This document shows positions 25,486-33,429 of a stretch of DNA of 64,000 nucleotides, piece by piece (within the stretch, counting starts at the first letter, position 1; each line of letters starts with the position of its first letter). Origin of the DNA: Saprospiraceae bacterium (GTDB taxonomy: Bacteria > Bacteroidota > Bacteroidia > Chitinophagales > Saprospiraceae); assembly GCA_028284395.1 (NCBI GenBank), contig JANQRV010000637.1, positions 62,001-126,000 on the forward strand, read 5' to 3'. A model generated the notes under the pieces. That model worked only from the letters and a program-made list of their open reading frames with translations. It had not been told where the DNA came from and did not search any database. The position numbers and the translations under genes are program-made.

Positions 25486-28116
25486 TTATTCTGTCTTGAT
25501 CATATCTACGGGATTGGCTTTGACCGCTGAAAAGATCTGGGGTATGACCGTCAAGCTGCCTAAGAGAAAAATCAGGCCAACCGCTACTGAAAAAATCGGA
25601 ATACCAACTGATATTCGGTTGGCAAACTGTTGCAGCCACATATTGGAGAGAAACCAACAAGTAGGCAATGCAATTAGACTGGCAACGCCCAGCAGGAAGA
25701 AAAAACCTTTCGAAAATTTCCACAATAAGTTAGCTTCACTAGCCCCTAATATTTTCCGAATACCTATTTCTCTAATTCGACCTTCTACTGCATAGGTGAC
25801 CATTCCCAGTAATCCCAGGCAGGCAATCACAATGGCTAAAAAACTCACAAAACCAGTTATGCGGGATGCCATAGTAAAGAATTTGGACATCTGGTAAACC
25901 TGTTCGTCATAAAATTCGTAATTGAGGGGATGTTTGGGATTCAGATCTTGCCAGGCAGTTTGCATCTTTTCGATCGTAGCTGGAATGTCCTTTCCAGTTA
26001 CGGCCACATTTGCCACACTGATCCGGTCGGGGGCATACCGGAAACTGAAATATCCGGCCGATTCAAAGAATACGTTGTTGGCAGTAACGGGTTTGAAAAC
26101 TCCAATCACGGTCAAAAGGAGCGTATCAATTTGTAAGGACTGTCCAATGGCCTGGTAAGGGTGCTCCCCCATTTTTGCCGCAATTGTTTGGTCGATCAGG
26201 ATAAATTGTTCTCTTTTGGTAGAAGTATTTTCAGGGAAATTTTGTCCGGCTATCAATTCAATTTCCAAATTGTCCATGAAGTTTCTGGTCACAAAACAAG
26301 ATCCCATGTAGACGGAATCGGTCTGATCGTTAAAATGAGCTAATGTATGTGGTGTCCAGCCCTGGGCAAGAATATTGCTGGACCCCGAAACCATACTTAC
26401 CTGTTCGATTTGACTGGTTCGCTGAGCAAAGAGGTTATAGTCGATCTCATCAAGATGAACATTGATGATGTTTTCAGTTTGAAGCCCAAGGTCCATTTTC
26501 ATGACGTGTTGTTGCTGTTGAACGACAATGATCGTCACCAGGATAAAAAGCAATGAAAAGGTAAACTGGAAAACGATCAGTGCTTTTCGCAGAGAGATCT
26601 TTGTAAACATTTTTGTGTTTTCCAGCTTTTTTAACACCTGTACCGGTTGGAAAGCAGAGATGTGAAGCGCCGGAAACAATCCTGCAACCACTCCAACCAG
26701 GATGCTAAAACCGAGAAATGCCAGATAGATAAATGGGGTTCTGGGAAGGTGGAAATGTTGACTTACAAAGGGATCCAATCCATAGAAGTGAGCGATTAAG
26801 AATTCCAGGATAAAAATGGCAATGAATAGTGCTAATATCGAAATTAGAACCGCTTCACAAAGGAATTGAAAAATGATTTGACGTCTTTTCGCGCCATTTA
26901 CTTTTCGGATGCCTATTTCCTGCGCCCTCTTCAAAGCTCGTGCAATCGAAAGGTTTGTATAGTTGAATGCCGCTGAGAAAATCACTGCAATCCCCAGCAC
27001 AATCAAGAAATACATGACAAAATAAGGTGTTGCCCCTCCAATACCGTTTTGAAGGTCTGGCCCGGGAGAAATGGCTGTGAGTGCTTGCGATTCCAAATAA
27101 TAGTTGAAATTCGGATGTCTTTTCGAACGTCCAGTTGCAATTTGGGCCAAAGCGCGATCCAGTTCTTTTTGATGCCTCGGATCATCAAGCAATAAGTAAA
27201 CATGACCCGAATGTCCCGTTTCCCAATCGTATAACTGATAAATCGCTTTTCTTTTTTCATCCAGGATATCGGCAGTGCTGAATGATAGTAGAAAATCAAA
27301 CTTCAAGTGCGACCTTTGAGGAGGGTCTGGCATAAGCCCAGTGATCGTCAAAATGCCATGATCAATGAATTCGATAGTACGCCCCAAGGGATCCTCGTTT
27401 CCGAATATAGCCTGGGCCATTTTTTCCGTCAGGACAATAGAATTGGGATTCGACAATGCAGTGTGTTGATTCCCGCGGGACCAATCAAAACTGAAGACCT
27501 CAAAAAAAGAAGTGTCCGCTAAGGCTCCACCAAATGAAACTGTTTTCTCGTCAGTTTTGAAAGTGCCACCTACTCCCGCTACCCGGAGCGTTTTTTCAAT
27601 CCAGGGATAGCGTTCACTAAATTCTTCAACAAGTGGGAGTGGAGCGGTTGATAATCTGGCTCGATTGGCTGGTTCCTGCCATTGCCGGTCAGAGATGATT
27701 CTGCATATCCGGTCTCTTTTTTTATGGAATAGATCGTATGAATATTGATCGACTAAGATCATTATCAGGAGTAAACATACCGACATACTCAATGCAAGTC
27801 CAGCGATATTCAGTCCAGAAAAGAGTTTGTATTTCAGGATTTGCCGAACGGCTATTTTCAAATAGTTTTTGAACATGGCACTAGAAATTGAGGTGTTCTC
27901 TAAAAATCGAAATTGCCGGACAATCCCTGGCCGGAATAACCCGATTACTTCCCAGGTGTACAATCTACGGGCTTTCGAAAAAGAGTATTTCGATAAATGA
28001 TCTTCAAAGGTTTCATCGAGATCCCCTTGAATATTCTCAAGTAGATCGCGACGACAAAACCAGTTTAGGAATTGCCTAGCGAATTTCGGCGGGCGTTTTT
28101 TTTCTCGGTTCTTCAT
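25486..28116 (-). CDS. FtsX-like permease with permease prefix domain
   Basis: 876 residues from ATG 28116, which begins five bases after the PadR gene ends; a longer reading from 28212 would overlap PadR and adds nothing recognisable. Residues ~1-75 are the 'permease prefix' segment (FARQFLNWFCRRDLLENIQGDLDETFE) found in transporters paired with PadR regulators. Then come two MacB-type halves, each with a periplasmic domain and FtsX membrane block: TM1 near ~100 (LALSMSVCLLLIMI), a cluster of three TMs ~370-510, and a second cluster near the C-terminus (EGRIREIGIRKILGASEANLL). These are permease parts of ABC-type systems moving lipids, peptides or toxins, or transmitting force; no ATPase gene is adjacent. 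Cotranscribed with padR. Confidence 0.87.
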   Translation of the reverse strand: MKNREKKRPPKFARQFLNWFCRRDLLENIQGDLDETFEDHLSKYSFSKARRLYTWEVIGLFRPGIVRQFRFLENTSISSAMFKNYLKIAVRQILKYKLFSGLNIAGLALSMSVCLLLIMILVDQYSYDLFHKKRDRICRIISDRQWQEPANRARLSTAPLPLVEEFSERYPWIEKTLRVAGVGGTFKTDEKTVSFGGALADTSFFEVFSFDWSRGNQHTALSNPNSIVLTEKMAQAIFGNEDPLGRTIEFIDHGILTITGLMPDPPQRSHLKFDFLLSFSTADILDEKRKAIYQLYDWETGHSGHVYLLLDDPRHQKELDRALAQIATGRSKRHPNFNYYLESQALTAISPGPDLQNGIGGATPYFVMYFLIVLGIAVIFSAAFNYTNLSIARALKRAQEIGIRKVNGAKRRQIIFQFLCEAVLISILALFIAIFILEFLIAHFYGLDPFVSQHFHLPRTPFIYLAFLGFSILVGVVAGLFPALHISAFQPVQVLKKLENTKMFTKISLRKALIVFQFTFSLLFILVTIIVVQQQQHVMKMDLGLQTENIINVHLDEIDYNLFAQRTSQIEQVSMVSGSSNILAQGWTPHTLAHFNDQTDSVYMGSCFVTRNFMDNLEIELIAGQNFPENTSTKREQFILIDQTIAAKMGEHPYQAIGQSLQIDTLLLTVIGVFKPVTANNVFFESAGYFSFRYAPDRISVANVAVTGKDIPATIEKMQTAWQDLNPKHPLNYEFYDEQVYQMSKFFTMASRITGFVSFLAIVIACLGLLGMVTYAVEGRIREIGIRKILGASEANLLWKFSKGFFFLLGVASLIALPTCWFLSNMWLQQFANRISVGIPIFSVAVGLIFLLGSLTVIPQIFSAVKANPVDMIKTE

Positions 28117-28120
28117 TTGC

Positions 28121-28459
28121 TTAACTGAGCCCCAGATTAAAGGCCGATTTAGGAATTGCACTCCATAGCTGTTCTCTGGTTTGACGAGTTTCGAGTAAGG
28201 ATCTTTGTCCACTGGTCGTCACCTGGTAGTAGCGTTTCCTCTTACCACCTCGCTTTTGAGTAGCTTCTCCTAGCCGAGAATTTAAATAGCCTTTTTTCTC
28301 CAGACGAACCAAGGTAGCGTGTAAGGCCCCCAAGCCAACCTTTCTATTCAAGCGGTTTTGAATTTCATTGCGGACTGCAATTCCATATGCTTCATCATAG
28401 AGAATGCCAATGGTTAATAGCACAATTTCCTCAAACTCTCCTAAGTGCTTACCTTTCAT
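28121..28459 (-). CDS. PadR-family transcriptional regulator
   Basis: 112 residues, the short PadR form with a single winged-helix domain: GEFEEIVLLTIGILYDEAYGIAVRNEI, then the recognition region LGALHATLVRLEKKGYLNSRLGE and the wing with GGKRKRYYQVTTSGQ. Such regulators repress exporters or permeases and are often cotranscribed with an FtsX permease carrying a prefix domain, exactly as here (stop to next ATG: four bases). Three copies of an inverted sequence upstream of its start are likely its operator. Confidence 0.92.
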   Translation of the reverse strand: MKGKHLGEFEEIVLLTIGILYDEAYGIAVRNEIQNRLNRKVGLGALHATLVRLEKKGYLNSRLGEATQKRGGKRKRYYQVTTSGQRSLLETRQTREQLWSAIPKSAFNLGLS

Positions 28460-28462
28460 TAC

Positions 28463-28541
28463 AAAACTTATTTTTCCTAAATGTAGGAAAAATAGAAATT
28501 GGAAACAAGTTAATTTCTAATTTGTAGGAAAAATAAGTTTT
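28463..28541. promoter_or_regulatory. Probable PadR operator: three inverted/direct copies of TAGGAAAAATA
   Basis: AAAACTTATTTTTCCTA (28463-28479) has an inner partner TAGGAAAAATA at 28484-28494 (11-bp palindrome, 4-base spacer) and an exact 17-bp reverse complement at 28525-28541. All lie within 85 bases upstream of the padR ATG and before the end of the neighbouring permease. Confidence 0.6.
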
Positions 28542-28559
28542 ACTGATAAATCGATTTCC

Positions 28560-30986
28560 TTATTCAGTGCGGAGCATATCCGATGGATTGCTTGTTGCGG
28601 CCCTATAGGTTTGTGGTATGATGGTTAACAAGCCGAGGCAGAATATCAATGCAACGCCTATTAACAGGATCTCGAATCCTACTGAAATGCGAGTTGCCAA
28701 ACTTTGAAGCCAAATGTTATTGAGCAACCAAGCTGCCGGTAGCGCTATTATTGCAGCAATGCCCATGATCTGAATGAATCCACGGGACAGGTTCCAGATA
28801 AGGTTTCCTTCCGTTGCTCCGAGAACTTTTCGGATGCCAATTTCTTTGATTCTTCCTTCTACTGCATAAGTGACCATGCCAAGCAGTCCAAGGCAAGCAA
28901 TAATGATCGCTAGAAATGCAACAAATCCGACGATTCTGGAAATGACCGTGAAGTGTCGGAATCGCTTTGCCGTTTCCTCGTCATAAAAGGAATATTTGAA
29001 TTCATGAACGGGATCCAGTTCTTTCCATGCGGATTTCAGACCAGCAATGGTAGCCGGTATTTCTGAACCGCTAATGTTAATGTTGGCAAAATCAAGTTGA
29101 CGATCGTTGTGTCGGATGCCATAAGCTCCAATGGGGCGAGCTACATTTTGATAATGGAAATCTTCTATGACACCAATAACGGTTAGTGGTGTTGTATTCC
29201 ATCGACCGGATCCGTATCGGCTCTTGTAAAGCAATGGCTGACCCACTGCAGCTTGAGGTGTTCCCATGTTTAGTCGCTGCACGGCAGTTTCATTTAAGAT
29301 GACAAACTTCTCTTCGACCATAGAGGTATTTTCAGGGAAACTTCGCCCAGCAATTAATTTCAATTCCATATTGGATAGAAAATTAGAACTTACCCGATTG
29401 TAATCAATGGCAAGAGAGTCAACTTCATTTGGTCTTTTCACGATCATGCCATCATTTAAACCGACTGCAGGAACGATCATAGATCCCGAAACCTCCTCGA
29501 TACCCGGTATTTGGCTAATTGAGCGGGTAAAGTGATTGTAATCCATACCTTGTAAATCAACATTGACGATGTTGTTTGTTTTGATTCCTAAATCAATAGA
29601 CAACATGTGATTTTGTTGACGCAAAAGGATAATTGTGGAGATGACGAATAAAAGGGAAAGCGCAAATTGGATGATGATCAAAAACTTACGCAATGCCAGA
29701 CGGGAGAATAATTTGATACTGGAGATATTTTTGAGGATGGTTTTTGGCTGCAATTTAGACAGATGGAGGGCAGGAAAAACACCAGCAACTATTCCAACTA
29801 TGATGCTGAATAGTACAAAGGTCGCATAGAGTGGAATACTTCTAGATAAATGAAAAAACTCACTCAATAAAGGGTCAATATCATAGAAAGCTGGGATCAG
29901 TAATTCCAGGAAGAAGATGGCCACAAGGAGTGAGCATAACGAAATGAGAATAGACTCCGTCAGAAACTGTACCGCTATCTGTGGTCTTTGAGCTCCTGAA
30001 ACTTTCCTTATTCCGATTTCTCTGGCCCGCTTCAAGGCACGAGCGATCGATAGGTTTGTGTAATTAAAGCAGGCCGTAAGAATAATGATCAGGCCCAGTC
30101 CACCTAAGAAATAGAGAGCGAAGATCGGTAAGGCGAATCCAACTTCATTCGATAGTGCCGGCCCAGGTGTAATGTCCGCCAGAGACTGTGCTTCAAAAGC
30201 AAAATTGAATTTTGGACTGCGGTGACTTTGTTCCATGGCGATTTGCTGTAATCCCTTCGTTAAATAGTCTTTTCTAAAACCAGGCTTGAGGGTCAAAAAG
30301 ACCCAACTTTGATAAATGTTCTCCCAGTTGTTGAGTAGTAAAGACGTTCGTTCCTCTTTTTCAAGCCGGACACGTGTGGAAAGTGAAGCCAGGAAGTCAA
30401 ATTGGAGGTAGGAACGAAGCGGAGGATCAGGAACGACACCAGTTACTAAAAACATTCCCAAGTTATTGAGTTCCAATTGTCGACCTACGGGGTTGTCTGT
30501 ACCAAAATGTTTCTCAGCAGTCGTCTTGGTTAGGACGACGGAATTCGGTTTTTGTAGGGCTAATTGTTGATTCCCTTCCAGCCAGCCATAACTAAATACA
30601 GTGAAGAAACTCGGCTCGGTCCATAGCCCCTTCAACGGTATTACTTTGTTTTCTGATTTTGTGTCGCTTCTAATTAAAGCAAGGCGTGTTGTGTGCTCTA
30701 CTCCCTCGAAAGAGGATTGCAGAGCCTCGGCGATTGGCATTGGGGCGGAGGCATTTTCTGCAAAGAGGACTTCTGCCGGGGCATTTTTTTCTTCAATATC
30801 AGAGATCACACGATAAATCCGATCTTTTTTCTCGTGAAATAAATCGTATGAAAACTGATCCATCAAGATCATGATGACCAGCAAACATACTGACATGCTG
30901 GTTGCCAGCCCGAGTATATTCAATGCAGAAAACATTTTGTATTTAAACAATTGTCGGCAAGCTACCTTTAGATAGTTCTTAATCAT
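28560..30986 (-). CDS. FtsX-like permease, paralogue of the 25486 gene
   Basis: 808 residues. It shares the layout and much of the sequence of the downstream permease: KNYLKVACRQLFKYKMFSALNILGL at the start, FNYTNLSIARALKRAREIGIRKVSGA after the first periplasmic domain, and VTYAVEGRIKEIGIRKVLGATEGNL in the second half. It lacks the prefix domain and has no regulator of its own. About eight membrane segments, two MacB-like periplasmic domains. Tandem duplication is the simple explanation. No ABC ATPase is nearby, so it may use a distant one. Confidence 0.87.
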   Translation of the reverse strand: MIKNYLKVACRQLFKYKMFSALNILGLATSMSVCLLVIMILMDQFSYDLFHEKKDRIYRVISDIEEKNAPAEVLFAENASAPMPIAEALQSSFEGVEHTTRLALIRSDTKSENKVIPLKGLWTEPSFFTVFSYGWLEGNQQLALQKPNSVVLTKTTAEKHFGTDNPVGRQLELNNLGMFLVTGVVPDPPLRSYLQFDFLASLSTRVRLEKEERTSLLLNNWENIYQSWVFLTLKPGFRKDYLTKGLQQIAMEQSHRSPKFNFAFEAQSLADITPGPALSNEVGFALPIFALYFLGGLGLIIILTACFNYTNLSIARALKRAREIGIRKVSGAQRPQIAVQFLTESILISLCSLLVAIFFLELLIPAFYDIDPLLSEFFHLSRSIPLYATFVLFSIIVGIVAGVFPALHLSKLQPKTILKNISSIKLFSRLALRKFLIIIQFALSLLFVISTIILLRQQNHMLSIDLGIKTNNIVNVDLQGMDYNHFTRSISQIPGIEEVSGSMIVPAVGLNDGMIVKRPNEVDSLAIDYNRVSSNFLSNMELKLIAGRSFPENTSMVEEKFVILNETAVQRLNMGTPQAAVGQPLLYKSRYGSGRWNTTPLTVIGVIEDFHYQNVARPIGAYGIRHNDRQLDFANINISGSEIPATIAGLKSAWKELDPVHEFKYSFYDEETAKRFRHFTVISRIVGFVAFLAIIIACLGLLGMVTYAVEGRIKEIGIRKVLGATEGNLIWNLSRGFIQIMGIAAIIALPAAWLLNNIWLQSLATRISVGFEILLIGVALIFCLGLLTIIPQTYRAATSNPSDMLRTE

Positions 30987-31074
30987 AATGGTGGAAGTTA
31001 GATGAGTATTCTCGCCGGCAATACGACGGGAGCAATAGTTAGACGGAAGTCAGGGACCGGAAGGTTACAAATGT

Positions 31075-32466
31075 CTATATGTTCCCGGATTTGATCCTTT
31101 GTTGTAACAGGAGATATTCTTCATCAGTGAGTATGCCCGATTCCCACTGGCGCTGTAATTCATTTAATTGAGCCAGCAGATCGGGCTCGTCGGTGCTGTC
31201 AGGATCAAACAAGTCAGGATTTAAAGGTGGTGGTGCTTTCGGAAGTCGGTACCCATTCTCTTTGAATTGATCGTATTCGGCGTCCGTTCGCATGTAGGCC
31301 AAATCCGGATGGGTACTGATTCGTTCCGGATCCTTTAACCCGAAGGCAACAGCAACGTCGAGATGGGAAATTGCCTTTTGAGCTGCCTCGTTTACAGAAT
31401 AGCATCGGGCAATTAGGAAATGTACTTCCGGGTCATCGTATTTGATCTCAATGGCCTTCTGGAAAAAGTGAATGGCTTCGTCATAGTCATAACTGCGGTA
31501 AGCTTTGATGCCTCGGCCTTTATAATCTTCAAACTGATCACTGAGCATTTGCTTGGGATCGGCAACGTCTGTTTGCTCTTCAGGAAAGTAGGACTCTTGT
31601 TTCGATGATGTATCTATATTGTTGTACTTGGCATCGAAGGCGTGTTTGGGCATCGTAAAGAAAATAATAAAGTCAATGAAAGCGATAAAACCCAATACAG
31701 CAATGAATTGAGCCATGTCCGGGAGTACAAAAATAAAAAGACTGAATAATGTCAAAAATAAGATTCCCAACTTCCGTTGGCCCAAATAGAACCTATGAAC
31801 ACCTAAAGGCCCGAAAAAGAATGCCAACAATCCGGCAGCCCACTTGCTTTTTCCTCCGCCTTTTTGTGATTGCGTGGTATTTTGACGAGTGGACTTTCGA
31901 TGCTTATTTTTGCTCGGCTTACCTACGGGTTTGGGCTTGTTCCATTCGTATTCCGGGACCGTAACTCCCTTGTTGGTAATCGTGTAAATTTCGACTGATT
32001 GGTAGATGTTTTTCAGCGTAAATTCACCAAGAGATTTTGCTTTTAAACGACTGTGGTTTTTGATGTCATCGTATACTTTGCCAGAGATAAAAACACCGCC
32101 GGGTACACATAAAGCTTCGATGCGAGCCGCAACATTGACTCCATCTCCGTAAGCATCTTCATCATTAAAGGTGATATCGCCAGTGTGAATCCCGATTCGA
32201 AGCGGAACTTTCGGGTTCCTTTTCATGGCTTGTTGTAAGGCTACTGCACATTCTACAGCAGCGGCAGCACTTGGAAAAATGCTGAGCGTTCCATCTCCAA
32301 AATATTGGATCACCTGACCCCCAAATTGTTCATGTAACCGGTTGAATACTTCCCGGTGCCGTGCTCGAAGTCGTGAAGTATACTCCTCATCCTTTTGCAT
32401 CATTGAGGAATAGCCTACAATGTCCGTGAACATAATGGCAGCCAGTCGGCGTTCTTTCTTATTCAT
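31075..32466 (-). CDS. Class III adenylate/guanylate cyclase with TM2, TPR and SHOCT domains
   Basis: 463 residues from ATG 32466 (a 45-base longer reading has no support). Residues ~5-165 are a class III nucleotide cyclase catalytic domain: metal-binding Asp15 in FTDIVGYSS and Asp58 in YFGDGTLSIF, and GDGVNVAARIEAL near 120 holding the transition-state Asn/Arg. A basic linker follows (~195-225). Residues ~230-290 form a TM2 domain (FFFGPLGVHRFYLGQRK plus two helices). Residues ~330-400 carry TPR-like helices (AYRSYDYDEAIHFFQKAIE). The C-terminus is a SHOCT helix pair (LLAQLNELQRQWESGILTDEEY). It should make cAMP or cGMP at the membrane; substrate not determined. Confidence 0.85.
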   Translation of the reverse strand: MNKKERRLAAIMFTDIVGYSSMMQKDEEYTSRLRARHREVFNRLHEQFGGQVIQYFGDGTLSIFPSAAAAVECAVALQQAMKRNPKVPLRIGIHTGDITFNDEDAYGDGVNVAARIEALCVPGGVFISGKVYDDIKNHSRLKAKSLGEFTLKNIYQSVEIYTITNKGVTVPEYEWNKPKPVGKPSKNKHRKSTRQNTTQSQKGGGKSKWAAGLLAFFFGPLGVHRFYLGQRKLGILFLTLFSLFIFVLPDMAQFIAVLGFIAFIDFIIFFTMPKHAFDAKYNNIDTSSKQESYFPEEQTDVADPKQMLSDQFEDYKGRGIKAYRSYDYDEAIHFFQKAIEIKYDDPEVHFLIARCYSVNEAAQKAISHLDVAVAFGLKDPERISTHPDLAYMRTDAEYDQFKENGYRLPKAPPPLNPDLFDPDSTDEPDLLAQLNELQRQWESGILTDEEYLLLQQRIKSGNI

Positions 32467-32555
32467 ATGAGCAATATAGGTAAAATAACCTTGTTTGTAA
32501 AAAATCCACATCCATAATCGGGGTCAGAATGTTTAAAAAATAAAGCCTTTAATGT

Positions 32556-33311
32556 ATGGATAAGGACTCCTATCTTCAACGTATTAAATATGATGGCAAT
32601 CCATCGTCTTCACTATCTGTTTTGAAAGACTTACAAAAAAAACACTTACTACAAGTTCCATTTGAAAACCTGGACATTCATTGGGGTAAAGAGATCCGGC
32701 TTGACCCCAACCTATTGTTTACAAAAGTGGTTTTGGATCGACGGGGGGGATTTTGTTATGAGTTAAATGGCCTTTTTTGCACCCTATTGAAGTTGATTGG
32801 TTTTGAAGCAAAGATGGTGTCAGCTAGAATGTGGAATAAAGACAAAGCTGAGTTTGGACCGGAATTCGACCACTTAGCTCTAATCGTAAAGGTAGACCGA
32901 TTGGAATATCTGGTTGATGTAGGTGCCGGTGATTTTTCCGTAGGCCCTCTCCCAATTATCGTTGGAAAAGAAATAAAGGATGAGCGATCGAAGTTTAAAT
33001 TCCAGCAATTCAATGACACACATATTTTAGTCAGTAAATGGACCTCCAGTTATTGGAAAAGAGAGTACATCTTTTCCAAACAAGAAAGAACATTGGACGA
33101 ATTTGAAGATATGTGCCGGTTTCAACAGACCTCTCCAGATTCTCATTTTACAAAGAATAAAGTCTGTTCCAGACTCACTGAGGTGGGCCGGATCACGCTT
33201 ACTGGAAAAACCTTTAAAGAGACCCAAAACGGAGTAGTTATTGAGCGTCCATTTGGTGATGAGGCTACATTTTACGATCTTTTGAAAGAGTTTTTTGGGA
33301 TGGTGCTTTAG
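32556..33311 (+). CDS. Arylamine N-acetyltransferase (NAT)
   Basis: 251 residues, within the usual 250-280. The NAT catalytic triad is visible: Cys67 in RRGGFCYELN, His106 in FDHLALIV and Asp121 in YLVDVGAGD. The N-terminal helix bundle begins with YLQRIKYDG and LLQVPFENLDIH, both family signatures. NATs transfer acetyl from acetyl-CoA to arylamines or hydrazines in the cytosol; the natural bacterial substrate is unknown. Divergent from the cyclase gene with a 90-base gap. Confidence 0.93.
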   Translation: MDKDSYLQRIKYDGNPSSSLSVLKDLQKKHLLQVPFENLDIHWGKEIRLDPNLLFTKVVLDRRGGFCYELNGLFCTLLKLIGFEAKMVSARMWNKDKAEFGPEFDHLALIVKVDRLEYLVDVGAGDFSVGPLPIIVGKEIKDERSKFKFQQFNDTHILVSKWTSSYWKREYIFSKQERTLDEFEDMCRFQQTSPDSHFTKNKVCSRLTEVGRITLTGKTFKETQNGVVIERPFGDEATFYDLLKEFFGMVL

Positions 33312-33371
33312 CTGAAGTAGCACTTTGCAATTAAATCTAACATTTAAATCAAGAGCCGGAAAAGGCCATGT

Positions 33372-33403
33372 TTGATCCCGTCTTGACCCATAAACGTAGT
33401 TTG
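33372..33403 (+). promoter_or_regulatory. Candidate promoter of the CarboxypepD/S41 gene
   Basis: TTG at 33372-33374, 22-base spacer, then TAGTTTG at 33397-33403, one base short of TAnnTTTG. It lies 27 bases before the ATG. Confidence 0.3.
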
Positions 33404-33429
33404 TGTATCTTCTAACAAACTCCATTTCT

